DNA of 64,000 nucleotides. Source: Moraxella bovis (GTDB lineage: Bacteria; Pseudomonadota; Gammaproteobacteria; Pseudomonadales; Moraxellaceae). Shown here one piece after another: positions 9,800 to 20,498 of this stretch. The position numbers were made by a program, and so were the translations under genes. Position 1 is the stretch's first letter, and every line of letters begins with the position of its first letter. The stretch spans positions 56,534-120,533 of the forward strand of contig NZ_MUXV01000002.1 in assembly GCF_002014975.1 (NCBI RefSeq), read 5' to 3'. A model generated the notes under the pieces. It did no database searches, was not told the origin of the DNA, and saw nothing but the letters and a program-made list of their open reading frames with translations.

Positions 9800-10022
9800 A
9801 TAATTCATCTCTATTAAACTCATAATCGGCTGGCAATTTGCCTTTCATTTTGGCAAAAAATTCATCAAATGCCAATTGCCTTTCATCAGCTTGTGGCTTA
9901 TTTGGTGTTAAACTAACTGCCACATTGTCATGCTTTAATATCACCTGCTCGCCTTGTACTGCCTTTTGTAGAATTTGCACCATGTCATATTTGGCGATGT
10001 CTGTAACCATAATTTCAATCAT
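9786..10022 (-). CDS. Antitoxin of the PIN toxin (Phd/YefM-like)
   Basis: A 78-residue protein. The N-terminal part (VTDIAKYDMVQILQKAVQGE, then VILKHDNVAVSLTP) resembles the Phd/YefM DNA-binding fold with its 'GE.v.l...g..va.L.P' pattern. The charged C-terminal tail (FDEFFAKMKGKLPADYEFNR) is the expected toxin-binding segment. AGGGG lies about 9 nt before the ATG at 10020-10022. It overlaps the toxin gene and starts ~70 bp downstream of pyrG, so the pair may be read from the pyrG promoter, with autoregulation by the antitoxin inferred from the family. Confidence 0.85.
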   Translation of the reverse strand: MIEIMVTDIAKYDMVQILQKAVQGEQVILKHDNVAVSLTPNKPQADERQLAFDEFFAKMKGKLPADYEFNRDELYDRP

Positions 10023-10091
10023 CTTATCCCCTTTTATCTTCCCAATGAATAAACAGGGCGAAAACCGCCCCTTTTATTTTATTGTAATGCT

Positions 10092-11738
<1,647 letters not shown>

Positions 11739-11834
11739 TTATTGGTAAAAGCGAATTTTACTAAAAATTGACAAAAAAATATAGGGGGCAAAGGCAAAAT
11801 CCCAAAATTTTTGTGAAAAATACCCAAAACAAAA

Positions 11835-11862
11835 AAAAGACTTGATAGGTTCAAGTCTTTTT
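11835..11862 (-). terminator. Rho-independent terminator after rimO
   Basis: AAAAAGACTTGA and its complement flank a 5 nt loop and are followed on the minus strand by a run of eight T. It lies a few bases past the rimO stop and separates rimO from pyrG. Confidence 0.85.
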
Positions 11863-11868
11863 AGAGCA

Positions 11869-13383
11869 TTACTTAAAACTGGCAAACAAATCATATTCGC
11901 TGGCTTCATCAATGGTAACGGTTAAAAATTCGCCAACTTTTACCGTCTCATCAATATTATCCACATAGACATGACCGTCAATCTCGGGGGCATCGGCATA
12001 GCTACGGCAAATGGCGATATTTTCTTCTGTATCAATTTCATCGACCAAGACCACCAACGTTTGCCCGACTTTTTCTTGCAATTTTTCTTCGCTGATTTGT
12101 TGGGCGACCGCCATAAACCGCTCGTAACGCTCTTGCTTAACAGACTCTGGCACAGGGTTTGGCAAATCATTCGCCACCGCCCCGTCAATCTCTGAATAAG
12201 TAAAACAGCCCACACGGTCGAGGCGTGCTTGTTTTAACCAGTCAAGCAAGTACTCAAAATCTTCTTCGGTCTCCCCTGGAAAACCCACCACAAAGGTAGA
12301 ACGAATGACAATCTCGGGGCAAATCTCCCGCCATTTGGCAAGCCGATCCAAGGTATTTTCGCTCATGGCAGGGCGTTTCATCGCCTTTAATACACTGGGG
12401 CTTGCGTGCTGAAAGGGAATGTCAAGATATGGCAAAAGCCCACCCTTACCACCACTGGCTTTCATGCTGTCCGCCATGATTTGTACCACATTATCCACGT
12501 GCGGATAAGGGTACACATAATGCAAACGCACCCAAATGCCAAGCCTTGCTAAGGCTTGGCACATATCAAAAAACTTGGTCTTTATCGGTTCGCCTTGCCA
12601 AAACGCCATTTTATATTTTAAATCCACGCCATAAGCGGACGTGTCTTGGCTGATGATAAGTAGCTCTTTGACCCCTGCTTTTTTTAGGGCAACAGCTTCA
12701 TTCATCACGCTGTCAATGGTGCGAGACACCAAGTCGCCACGCAAGGACGGAATAATACAAAAAGTACAGCGATGATTACAGCCTTCACTGATTTTGACAT
12801 ACGCATAATGGGCAGGGGTCAGCTTCACGCCTGCGTCATTGATAAGGTCTATTTTGGGGTCATAAGTCTTGGATTTGGCAGGTTTTGGCACATGGTGCGT
12901 TACCGCTTTGACCACTTCATCATAGGCATGAGCCCCCGTTACTGCCAGTACGGCAGGGTGCATGGTGCGAATGCGTTCGGCATCTTTACCCAAACAGCCT
13001 GTTACGATGACTTTGCCGTTTTTGGTAATCGCCTCGCCAATGGCATCAAGGCTTTCTTGGACGGCAGATTCGATAAATCCGCAGGTGTTTACCACCACCA
13101 AATCCGCCCCGTCATAATCCTTGGCGACTTGGTAGCCCTCACGAGTCAGCTCGGTAATAATCCGCTCACTGTCCACGAGTGCTTTGGGGCAACCTAAGGA
13201 GACAAACCCCACTTTGGGCGTTTTGACAATCTCACTGGATAAACTGCCACTAGGCTCAGCAATCTGCATCAAACTTGCCGACTCTTCTAGGGTGCGGTTT
13301 TGGTTGTGATTGGCTTTATGATGATAGCCAACTTCGCTAGGATTGGGATTTTGATTTTTAGGATTAAAGGTTTGAACAGTCAT
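11869..13383 (-). CDS. rimO: Ribosomal protein S12 methylthiotransferase RimO
   Basis: A 504-residue radical-SAM enzyme that adds a methylthio group to an aspartate of ribosomal protein S12. It has an N-terminal UPF0004 domain ([18 protein letters not shown], then [13 protein letters not shown]), the radical-SAM cluster motif CNHRCTFC near residue 203, and a C-terminal TRAM domain (~440-504). About 50 residues precede the conserved start of the family, a polar Asn-rich stretch, so the true start may be an internal ATG such as that of MQIAEPSGS; no ribosome binding site settles this. It stands alone between a terminator and a repeat-bearing gap. Confidence 0.93.
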   Translation of the reverse strand: MTVQTFNPKNQNPNPSEVGYHHKANHNQNRTLEESASLMQIAEPSGSLSSEIVKTPKVGFVSLGCPKALVDSERIITELTREGYQVAKDYDGADLVVVNTCGFIESAVQESLDAIGEAITKNGKVIVTGCLGKDAERIRTMHPAVLAVTGAHAYDEVVKAVTHHVPKPAKSKTYDPKIDLINDAGVKLTPAHYAYVKISEGCNHRCTFCIIPSLRGDLVSRTIDSVMNEAVALKKAGVKELLIISQDTSAYGVDLKYKMAFWQGEPIKTKFFDMCQALARLGIWVRLHYVYPYPHVDNVVQIMADSMKASGGKGGLLPYLDIPFQHASPSVLKAMKRPAMSENTLDRLAKWREICPEIVIRSTFVVGFPGETEEDFEYLLDWLKQARLDRVGCFTYSEIDGAVANDLPNPVPESVKQERYERFMAVAQQISEEKLQEKVGQTLVVLVDEIDTEENIAICRSYADAPEIDGHVYVDNIDETVKVGEFLTVTIDEASEYDLFASFK

Positions 13384-13470
13384 GGTATTTTGGCTAAGGA
13401 TAAACTTGGCTGATTGGGGGTGGGTTTAGGTAGAGATGAATTTTGGGCAAATGATTTTACCTTTATCATA

Positions 13471-13610
13471 TACACCTAATGGACTTAATATTTACCACAG
13501 GGTTTGTAGGGGCGTGTTGAACACGCCCTTGATGATGTGATGTTCATTGGACGTGCAAAGCCAGTCCCTACACCCACACATCATAAATTTGTGGCAATTT
13601 TAAAATTCTT
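13471..13610. repeat. Palindromic intergenic repeat, family B, copy 2
   Basis: It shares with the 679-813 element the order ACTTRATATTTACCAC, GGTTTGTAGGGG, a GCGTGTTGAACACGCCC-type core, CCCTACACCCACACATCAT and a closing GGCAATTTTAAA block. Ends are approximate because the outer 11 bp inverted repeat of copy 1 is not intact here. It fills most of the 13384-13721 gap. Confidence 0.65.
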
Positions 13611-13689
13611 TATAAAATATAATATAAAATCAATCATATACAGACAAATTGCCATGTACCCTATTTTAAAATTTCAAAATTTACATAGC

Positions 13690-13717
13690 AAAAAACCCGC
13701 CTTAACAGCAGGTTTTT
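13690..13717 (-). terminator. Terminator after tRNA-Leu
   Basis: On the minus strand AAAAACCTGC and GCGGGTTTTTT form a stem with one G-U pair and a 7 nt loop, ending in a T run. It starts about 5 bp past the CCA end of the tRNA. Confidence 0.75.
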
Positions 13718-13721
13718 AATA

Positions 13722-13806
13722 TGGTGGGGTCGGAGAGACTCGAACTCTCACAGGTCGCCCCGCTGGAACCTAAATCCAGTGCGTCTACCAATTTCGCCAC
13801 GACCCC
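13722..13806 (-). tRNA. tRNA-Leu (anticodon UAG)
   Basis: The minus strand folds as an 85 nt class II tRNA with encoded CCA. The acceptor stem is GGGGUCG paired with CGACCCC, followed by discriminator A and CCA. The anticodon arm is CUGGA-UUUAGGU-UCCAG, giving anticodon UAG (reads CUA and related Leu codons). A long variable arm and a GUUCGAGUC T-arm are present. The tRNA has its own promoter just upstream and a terminator just downstream. Confidence 0.97.
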
Positions 13807-13838
13807 AGATTTCATCAACTTTCGTCTTGATGTGGCGT

Positions 13839-13866
13839 ATTATATACGACTTTTAAAATTTGGCAA
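13839..13866 (-). promoter_or_regulatory. Promoter of tRNA-Leu
   Basis: On the minus strand TTGCCA (13861-13866) and TATAAT (13839-13844) are separated by 16 bp. The -10 ends about 32 bp before the mature tRNA 5' end, leaving a short leader for RNase P. Confidence 0.7.
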
Positions 13867-13901
13867 GTATTTTTTGCTAAAAATTTTAAAAAGTTTATAA
13901 G

Positions 13902-14516
13902 TCATTGATTTAAAATATCTTTTGAATTGATAAATTTCACCCCAACGTCCGTCATGTCCGCCATTGCCTTATCCAGCGAGCCGTTAATGTCTATCGGGGC
14001 AGTGGCGTCCGTGATGACCGTGCAATCAAACCCAAACGCTACGGCATCTATCGCTGTCCACGCCACACAAAAATCGGTCGCAATGCCCACCACATACACG
14101 CTGTCTATGCCCCGCTCATGAAGATAGCCCGCCAGCCCTGTTTTGGTCGCCCTGTCGGCTTCCATAAATGCCGAATAGCTGTCTATGTGGCGATGATAGC
14201 CTTTGCGAATGATGAGTTCGGCTTTATCAGCTTGCAAATCAGCATGAAAAAAAGCGTCCGATGTGCCTTGTACACAGTGAGCATTCCATAGAACCTGCGT
14301 ACCATAGGGTAGCTCTATCGTGTCAAACGGGGCTTTGCCGTCATGATTTTGGTAAAATGAAATGTGGTCGGCAGGGTGATAATCTTGGGTCAAAATCACG
14401 GTATCAAAATGAGCAATCAAGCGGTTAATCATGGGGATAATCGTATGGCTGTTTGCCACCGCCAGATTGCCACCGACAAAACCGTTTTGTACGTCCACAA
14501 CCAATAGGGTTTTCAT
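13902..14516 (-). CDS. pncA: Nicotinamidase
   Basis: A 204-residue isochorismatase-fold enzyme that hydrolyses nicotinamide to nicotinate for NAD salvage. The catalytic triad is visible: Asp in LLVVDVQNGF (residue 8), Lys in IRKGYHRHIDSYSAF, and Cys in GIATDFCVAWTA. The metal-binding Asp and two His are in DYHPADHISF, and the family motif HCVQGTSDAFF is present. AAGGAG precedes the ATG at a good distance. It is monocistronic, divergent from the symporter gene. Confidence 0.94.
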   Translation of the reverse strand: MKTLLVVDVQNGFVGGNLAVANSHTIIPMINRLIAHFDTVILTQDYHPADHISFYQNHDGKAPFDTIELPYGTQVLWNAHCVQGTSDAFFHADLQADKAELIIRKGYHRHIDSYSAFMEADRATKTGLAGYLHERGIDSVYVVGIATDFCVAWTAIDAVAFGFDCTVITDATAPIDINGSLDKAMADMTDVGVKFINSKDILNQ

Positions 14517-14722
14517 AAATACTCCTTATTCTTTAATTTGTTTGATGGTTTGCATCACATTACATCATAAAGCAAGTCTAATTTTTAACATGAATGCTTT
14601 GATAAGAAGAAACTAAAATGCCATCATAAGAACTTGTAATAATGGACAAATTTTTTTATAATACCGCATTTACCAAAGCAAGGTCAAGCCTTGCTTTTTT
14701 TGTGAACTACAATGGAGCGGTT

Positions 14723-16207
14723 ATGATTGAGTGGTTTAACAGTCTCATCAATTGGGGCGTAAGCCTGATTTGGGGCAATGGCGATTGGTTGATAGCGGGC
14801 AATCCTTGGTATGGTCTTATTGTGTTTTTGTTAGTGGGTGGGGGTATTTATTTTACCATAGCCACTCGCTTTGCTCAGTTTCGCTATTTTGGACATCTGT
14901 GGAAACTGCTTAGGGTGTCGGGGCAGGGCGGTCGCTCGGGCGGTATCAGCTCGTACGAAGCCTTGATGACATCGCTGGCGGCACGGGTCGGCACGGGCAA
15001 CCTTGCTGGGGTTGCTATCGCCATTTATTTGGGCGGTGCTGGAGCGGTGTTTTGGATGTGGGTTACGGCAATTTTGGGTATGGCGACAAGCTTTATTGAG
15101 TCCGCTCTCGCCCAAGCCTACAAAGTCCCCCACACCGACAACGTCTTTCGTGGTGGTCCTGCGTATTATATCCAAGCAGGTCTTGGACAACGCTGGCTTG
15201 CCATTATCTTTTCGGTGTGTCTACTGATTGCCTTTGGGCTTGCCTTTAATGGCGTACAAGCCAATACCATTGCCCAAGCAAGCCTACAAGCCTTCAACAT
15301 TCCGCCTTGGGCAACGGGGGTGTTTTTGGTGATTTTGGTTGCTCCTGTGGTTTTTGGTGGTATGCGTTCGGTTGCCAAAGTGGCAGGTAAGATTGTGCCG
15401 ATTATGGCGATTTTGTACATTTTGCTTGCACTGTTTATTATCCTTACCAACATCACGCAGTTCCCTGCCGCCATTGCCACTATCTTTAAGTCCGCCTTTG
15501 GACTTGAACAAGCCGCAGGCGGGGTGCTTGGCTATACTGTCGCGACAGCGATGATTAACGGCATCAAGCGTGGTCTGTTCTCAAACGAAGCGGGCATGGG
15601 TTCTGCTCCCAACGCTGCCGCAACTGCCCAATCTTACCCCAATCACCCTGCTGTACAAGGCTTTATGCAAATGCTTGGGGTGTTTATAGACACCATTGTC
15701 ATCTGTACGGCAACGGCCGCCATTGTGATTTTGTCGGGTGTGGTAGACCCAAACTCTGAGCAGACAGGCATTCAGCTTACCCAACTTGCCCTGTCGCAAT
15801 ATGTGGGGCAATTTGGTGTGGTGTTTGTGGCGGTGGCGATTTTCTTTTTTTCTTTTACGTCTATCATTGCCAATTATAGCTATGGCGAGAGCAACATTGA
15901 ATTTTTGTCTGGTCAAAAAAACGCCAAGTCTGCCATGATGGGGCTACGCATCGCCCTGCTTGTCATGGTCTTTGTGGGGTCTATTGCTGACCTAAAAGCG
16001 GTTTGGAACTTTGCTGACTTGACGATGGGTATCATGGCGGTCATCAACCTTATCGCCATTGTGTGGCTATCGCCTGTGGCACTGCGTGTCCTAAAGGACT
16101 ATGAGCGTCAAATCAAAGCAGGTGTTGCCCTAAAAGACATCAGTTTCGACCCCAACCTGTTCCCCAAACTAAAAAATGAAGCGGACAGAACAGCGTGGAA
16201 GGATTGA
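14723..16207 (+). CDS. Alanine/glycine:cation symporter (AGCS family)
   Basis: A 494-residue inner-membrane sodium- or proton-coupled transporter for alanine or glycine. It has about ten or eleven membrane helices. Family-typical stretches include 'SYEALMTSLAARVGTGNLAGVA', 'FRGGPAYYIQAGLG', 'GIKRGLFSNEAGMGSAPNAAA' and 'TSIIANYSYGESN'. The ATG at 14723 is chosen because GGAGCGG lies a few bases upstream; a longer frame extends to 14642 without support. It is divergent from pncA and convergent with fpr, with a shared terminator. Which amino acid is carried cannot be told from sequence. Confidence 0.93.
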   Translation: MIEWFNSLINWGVSLIWGNGDWLIAGNPWYGLIVFLLVGGGIYFTIATRFAQFRYFGHLWKLLRVSGQGGRSGGISSYEALMTSLAARVGTGNLAGVAIAIYLGGAGAVFWMWVTAILGMATSFIESALAQAYKVPHTDNVFRGGPAYYIQAGLGQRWLAIIFSVCLLIAFGLAFNGVQANTIAQASLQAFNIPPWATGVFLVILVAPVVFGGMRSVAKVAGKIVPIMAILYILLALFIILTNITQFPAAIATIFKSAFGLEQAAGGVLGYTVATAMINGIKRGLFSNEAGMGSAPNAAATAQSYPNHPAVQGFMQMLGVFIDTIVICTATAAIVILSGVVDPNSEQTGIQLTQLALSQYVGQFGVVFVAVAIFFFSFTSIIANYSYGESNIEFLSGQKNAKSAMMGLRIALLVMVFVGSIADLKAVWNFADLTMGIMAVINLIAIVWLSPVALRVLKDYERQIKAGVALKDISFDPNLFPKLKNEADRTAWKD

Positions 16208-16226
16208 TAATTTTCTAGACAAACCA

Positions 16227-16265
16227 AAAAACAGGGTATGGATACCACCTGCCCTGTTTTATTTT
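16227..16265. terminator. Bidirectional terminator between symporter and fpr
   Basis: AAAAACAGGG and CCCTGTTTT pair around a 15 nt loop that can itself fold (GGTATGGATACC). A T-rich stretch follows on the plus strand and the upstream A run serves the minus strand. The two flanking genes are convergent. Confidence 0.75.
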
Positions 16266-16277
16266 ATCCGTCAAATA

Positions 16278-17078
16278 TTACCAATAATTCTCCACCGCAA
16301 TATTACCCACGCCCCTGCGGTTCATCGTTAAACCTTTGTTTTTTAAACTTTCTTTGGTGTCGTCCACCATCTGCGGATTGCCACAGAGCATGACATGGGA
16401 AGTGGCAGGATTTAAGTTTAGACCGACAAAGTTTTCAAGTTCGCCACTGTCTATCAAAGCAGGAATGCGAGCATTTAGGCAGTTTTCGACTTTTTCACGA
16501 GTGATAATCGGCACAAAATGGAGTTTAGCTGGGTTGTCGGTCAGTTCGCTAAACTGCTGATTTAATTCATGAATTTTATCAAGATAGGCAAGTTCTGCTT
16601 GCGTTCTGGCACTGTACACCAGTACAATGTCGCTGTAATTTTGCCAAGTGGTCAAATCGCCAAGCATGGATAAAAATGGAGCAAGTCCCGTGCCTGTTGC
16701 CAGTAGCCACAAATCCTTTGGGGCAGGCTCTTGGTAGCGAGCAAGGGTCAAAAAGCCAAACGGCTCGGGGTTAAGATAGAGCGTATCGCCCACCGTCAAA
16801 TGCTGTAATTGACTGGTAAACGCCCCGTCAGGCACAACCACCGAGAAAAACTCCAACTGCTCATCATAGGGGCTTGACGCTACCGAATAAGCCCGAAAAA
16901 TGCGTTCATCGGGGGCGTTTTGGGTGTGTTTTAATTCGCTGGGATTGACCCCGAGCCGTACAAACTGCCCTGCAAGAAAACGAAATCCATCTGGGCGGGT
17001 GGTGGTAAAGCTAAACAGCGTGGGAGTAATGGGGGTTTTGGAGAGTACGGTTAGGGGGGTGGCTTTTTGGTCGGACAT
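16278..17078 (-). CDS. fpr: Ferredoxin/flavodoxin-NADP reductase
   Basis: A 266-residue FAD enzyme passing electrons between NADPH and ferredoxin or flavodoxin. The FAD-binding motif reads RAYSVASSP (RxYS) near residue 63, and the NADP-binding loop is LLATGTGLAPFLSM near 126. The C-terminus ends GVGNIAVENYW, with the aromatic final residue expected for bacterial FNR stacking on the flavin. Length fits the bacterial subclass I/II. It is single, followed by a convergent terminator; upstream is a repeat element that separates it from the nuo operon end. Confidence 0.9.
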   Translation of the reverse strand: MSDQKATPLTVLSKTPITPTLFSFTTTRPDGFRFLAGQFVRLGVNPSELKHTQNAPDERIFRAYSVASSPYDEQLEFFSVVVPDGAFTSQLQHLTVGDTLYLNPEPFGFLTLARYQEPAPKDLWLLATGTGLAPFLSMLGDLTTWQNYSDIVLVYSARTQAELAYLDKIHELNQQFSELTDNPAKLHFVPIITREKVENCLNARIPALIDSGELENFVGLNLNPATSHVMLCGNPQMVDDTKESLKNKGLTMNRRGVGNIAVENYW

Positions 17079-17100
17079 GATTTTTCTCTATTTTATCGTA

Positions 17101-17240
17101 AATCAACCCCAATCTGCACCAATTCTACATTCTAAAAAAATTTTTGTAGGGGCGTGTTGCACACGCCCATTGGGGACTGGCAGGGCGTGCAGAGCCAGAC
17201 CTTACGATGGTGCATTTTGAAGTTAAACAAGTATAAATTT
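17101..17240. repeat. Inverted-repeat element, family A, copy 1
   Basis: The left end CAACCCCAATCTGCACCAAT and the right end (complement of TATACTTGTTTAACTTC) match, in inverted orientation, the element at 60499-60645. The core carries GTAGGGGCGTGTTGCACACGCCC and a second GGGCGTGC block. It is non-coding and lies between fpr and the nuoN terminator. Confidence 0.7.
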
Positions 17241-17268
17241 ATCCATGCTATTGTAAACCATCGCCACA

Positions 17269-17303
17269 AAAAAACAAGCGCCCAAATTGAGTGCTTGTTT
17301 TTT
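17269..17303 (-). terminator. Terminator of the nuo operon
   Basis: Perfect 11 bp arms, AAAAAACAAGC and GCTTGTTTTTT, enclose a 13 nt loop and end in a T run on the minus strand, 4 bp past the nuoN stop. Confidence 0.85.
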
Positions 17304-17306
17304 ATC

Positions 17307-18821
17307 TCATAGACTTAAAATTGCCATACTTGCCCACTTAAACAGCGTATTTGGCAAAATCCCCATCACAAAAATAAACACCGTGATAAGAATCAGCACA
17401 AGCCCGCCTGCTTTGACCCGCCAATTACTTGGCACATCAAAAGGCACGATGGTCATTGGGCGTTTGAACATGATAAGCAGGACTTTAAGATAATAATAAA
17501 GTCCGATGGCACTGCCCACAATCACCATAAAGGCAAGCCCAAAGCGTCCGCCTTGAGTGGCAGCGAACAGCACCTGCATTTTGGTAATAAATCCTGCGGT
17601 AAACGGAATACCCGCCATGGACAAAATCATCACCGTCAAAACTGCCGTCAAGACAGGTCTTCGCCAAAACAGTCCTTGGTAGACTGCCATACTATCCGCT
17701 TCGTCTTCTACTTCTTGGGTTGCCGTGTTGCGGTTGGTCTCGCCATACGCCCCCGTCATCAGCACAATCACCCCAAATGCCCCAACAGACGACAAGGCAT
17801 AGATGAGCATATACATACTAATCACGCTGTCAGCATCTGCCGTTGTCCCTGTGGCGATAAGCGGAATCAGCACATAGCCCATGTGTGCCACAGACGAAAA
17901 CGCAAGCAGGCGTTTTAGGTTAGTTTGGGTTAGGGCAAGCAAGTTCCCTGCCACAATAGACACCAACACAAGGGCAACCAGTACCACATCAACAGACGAG
18001 ATGGCAGGAGTGGCACTTGTCAGCAAAAAACGCACGACAAGGGCGACAACCGCCACCTTGCCCACGCTCGCCAAAAATGCCGTAACAGGAGCAGGAGAGC
18101 CTTGATAAATATCGCCCGCCCATGAATGAAACGGTGCCAAGGACAGCTTAAAAGCAACTGCTGCCACCATCATCACCGCCCCCACCATAAACAAAGGCGA
18201 CAATCCAAACCCTGCCATGAGACTCTGCCCGAGACGGACAAAGCCAAGCTCGCCTGTCGCCCCAAAAATAAACGCCATACCCATCAGAAGCGTTGCCGAA
18301 GCGGTTGCCGATAGGATAAGGTATTTTAGCCCTGATTCTAAGGACTTTTGTTTTAGGTAAGCAAAACTTAGCATACCATACATAGGCACAGACAAAAGCT
18401 CCAATGACACAAAGAAAGAAGCAAAATGATGAGCCGATGTCATCAGTACCGCCCCAAGCGTACTTGTCAAAAGTAGCAGATACAGCTCTTCTTTGTTGTT
18501 ATTAAAACTTTGAAAGTAGCGATAAGACAACGTAACGCACGCCAACGCCGACACGACAACAACAAGGCTATTGAACAAGGCAAAGCCGTCCACCAAAAAC
18601 AGCCCCATGACATCGCCGCGATTGATATGAGTGGGCAATTTTTCAAAAAACTGCAACAGTAGCACCACCAACGCCCCATTTAGCCCAAGGGCAGTTAAGC
18701 CAACAATCAGACTGTGCGAGCGTTTGATGGTGATGGCAAGCATCACCACAAGCACCGCCACGCCCAATATCATGGCAGGGAGCAACGGGAGCAAAGACGA
18801 AAACTCAATAGACACGTTCAT
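17307..18821 (-). CDS. nuoN: NADH-quinone oxidoreductase subunit N
   Basis: A 504-residue antiporter-like membrane subunit of complex I with about 14 helices. Typical sequences are SYRYFQSFNNNKEELYLLLL, the proton-path region FKLSLAPFHSWAGDIYQGSP and the 'LLAFSSVAHMGYVLI' helix. The Lys residues expected within membrane helices are present (VAFKLSLAPFH). Its start overlaps the nuoM stop by 1 nt (TAATG), so it is coupled. It is the last gene of the operon, ending at a strong terminator. Confidence 0.96.
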   Translation of the reverse strand: MNVSIEFSSLLPLLPAMILGVAVLVVMLAITIKRSHSLIVGLTALGLNGALVVLLLQFFEKLPTHINRGDVMGLFLVDGFALFNSLVVVVSALACVTLSYRYFQSFNNNKEELYLLLLTSTLGAVLMTSAHHFASFFVSLELLSVPMYGMLSFAYLKQKSLESGLKYLILSATASATLLMGMAFIFGATGELGFVRLGQSLMAGFGLSPLFMVGAVMMVAAVAFKLSLAPFHSWAGDIYQGSPAPVTAFLASVGKVAVVALVVRFLLTSATPAISSVDVVLVALVLVSIVAGNLLALTQTNLKRLLAFSSVAHMGYVLIPLIATGTTADADSVISMYMLIYALSSVGAFGVIVLMTGAYGETNRNTATQEVEDEADSMAVYQGLFWRRPVLTAVLTVMILSMAGIPFTAGFITKMQVLFAATQGGRFGLAFMVIVGSAIGLYYYLKVLLIMFKRPMTIVPFDVPSNWRVKAGGLVLILITVFIFVMGILPNTLFKWASMAILSL

Positions 18822-20497
18822 TAGTTGCCCCCTTGGTTAATTTCAATGACTTGTGGCACGATTTCTGGCGAGATGGGCTTTTGATTGCCTTTTAACCCTG
18901 TAATGGCGGTATCCACATCCGAATACCTATCAGGCATTTTGGTGCTGATATAGCTCATCGCTTGCTCGGATTTGTGTAGGACAGGTTGTGGATACAGCCC
19001 AAGCCAAACAAGCCCCACCGCCAACACACCAAGCAAAGACAGCTCTCGCCCACCCAAATCACGCAAAGGCTTGGCGGTGTCGTCTTTTCCCTTATATAAG
19101 GCGTGCAAATAGGGCGTGGTGTTGTCGCCAAACAACGCCTTATGAATCAAAATAAGTGCATAAAGCCCCGCCCACACAAAACTCACGGTCAATAGCACGC
19201 TGATGACAGGATGTGCCTTGAACGACCCCATCAAAATCAAAATCTCGCCAATGAAGTTGCCCGTACCAGGGATACCCAAAAGGGCGGCACAAAAGAACAT
19301 CATAAACGGAGCAAGATAGCGAAACTGACCCCACATACCACCCATGACCGTCATATCACGAGTGTGCAAGCGTTCGTACACTTGCCCTGCCACAATAAAG
19401 AGTGCCGCACTCGATAAACCGTGAGCGAGCATTTGCACCATCAAGCCCTGCAACGACACCAGCGTGCCAGCATAGATGGCAAGCACGACAAAGCCCATGT
19501 GCGACACAGACGTATAGGCGAGCAGTCGTTTGATGTCGGTCTGGGCAAACGCCAAAAACGCCCCATAAAACACCCCAATCATGCCAAGCGTGATGGCAAT
19601 GGGAGTAAACTCAGCAGACGCATTTGGAAAAAGCGGAATGACAAAGCGAAGCAAACCAAACGCCGCCGTCTTAATCAAAATCCCTGCCAAATCCACCGAA
19701 CCTGCGGTTGGGGCTTGGGCGTGGACATCAGGTAGCCAGCCGTGCAATGGGAAAACAGGCAATTTGACCGCAAAGCCCACAAAAAAGCACAGCATAATCA
19801 GGTATTCATATTTGCCAAGATACGTGCCAAGCAGGTCTTCATAATGAAAACTTAGCACGCCTTTTTGGGCAAAATTGATAAGCACAAGCATACTGATACC
19901 AATGAACATGATAAGACCAGACGCTTGGGTATAAATAAAAAACTTCGTGGCGGCAGCCGATTTTGGCTTGATGATATTGCCATCTTTATCACGCACATCA
20001 TGCCCCCATAGAGCAATCAAAAAGTAGATGGGCAGGAGCATCATTTCCCAAAAAAAGAAAAACAAAAACAAATCAATCGCCAAAAAGACACCGATGACAC
20101 CGCCCAACGACCACAACAGGTTTAGATGAAAAAATCCCACACGGTGCTTAATCTCGCCCCACGAACAGCCCACCGCCATAATACCCAAAAATGCCGTCAA
20201 GACAATCATCAGCAAAGACAAGCCGTCCATTGCCAAGGAAAATTTGATACCAAAGGCAGGTATCCAAGGCACTTCAAAGGTTGCCACCCAAGGCAGACTG
20301 CCATCGGTGCTGGCATTTAGCACCCCAAAGTCGCCCTTGGCATACAGCACGAGCGACAGCACAAAGGTCAATGTCATGCCAATAAGTGCCACCCATCTGG
20401 GCAGTCTTGCGTCCTTTTTTTCAAATAACCAACACAAAAATCCTGCAATCAACGGGATTGCAATTAGACTTGGCAAAAGCCATGTTTGCTCTATCAT
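18821..20497 (-). CDS. nuoM: NADH-quinone oxidoreductase subunit M
   Basis: A 558-residue polytopic proton-pumping subunit of complex I, somewhat longer than the E. coli protein (509). Conserved regions include FLFFFFWEMMLLPIYFLIA (essential Glu), FAVKLPVFPLHGWLPDVHAQ, 'GSVDLAGILIKTAAFGLLRF' and 'LLAYTSVSHMGFVVL'. The extra length lies mainly in a polar C-terminal tail after about residue 505. It begins 1 bp after nuoL ends and overlaps nuoN by one base. Confidence 0.96.
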   Translation of the reverse strand: MIEQTWLLPSLIAIPLIAGFLCWLFEKKDARLPRWVALIGMTLTFVLSLVLYAKGDFGVLNASTDGSLPWVATFEVPWIPAFGIKFSLAMDGLSLLMIVLTAFLGIMAVGCSWGEIKHRVGFFHLNLLWSLGGVIGVFLAIDLFLFFFFWEMMLLPIYFLIALWGHDVRDKDGNIIKPKSAAATKFFIYTQASGLIMFIGISMLVLINFAQKGVLSFHYEDLLGTYLGKYEYLIMLCFFVGFAVKLPVFPLHGWLPDVHAQAPTAGSVDLAGILIKTAAFGLLRFVIPLFPNASAEFTPIAITLGMIGVFYGAFLAFAQTDIKRLLAYTSVSHMGFVVLAIYAGTLVSLQGLMVQMLAHGLSSAALFIVAGQVYERLHTRDMTVMGGMWGQFRYLAPFMMFFCAALLGIPGTGNFIGEILILMGSFKAHPVISVLLTVSFVWAGLYALILIHKALFGDNTTPYLHALYKGKDDTAKPLRDLGGRELSLLGVLAVGLVWLGLYPQPVLHKSEQAMSYISTKMPDRYSDVDTAITGLKGNQKPISPEIVPQVIEINQGGN

Positions 20498-20498
20498 C

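Noticed and set aside
13471-13610. Family B and C repeats as rho-independent terminators
   Set aside because: They lack T tails, lie at varied distances from stop codons, and separate terminators are visible for the same genes.
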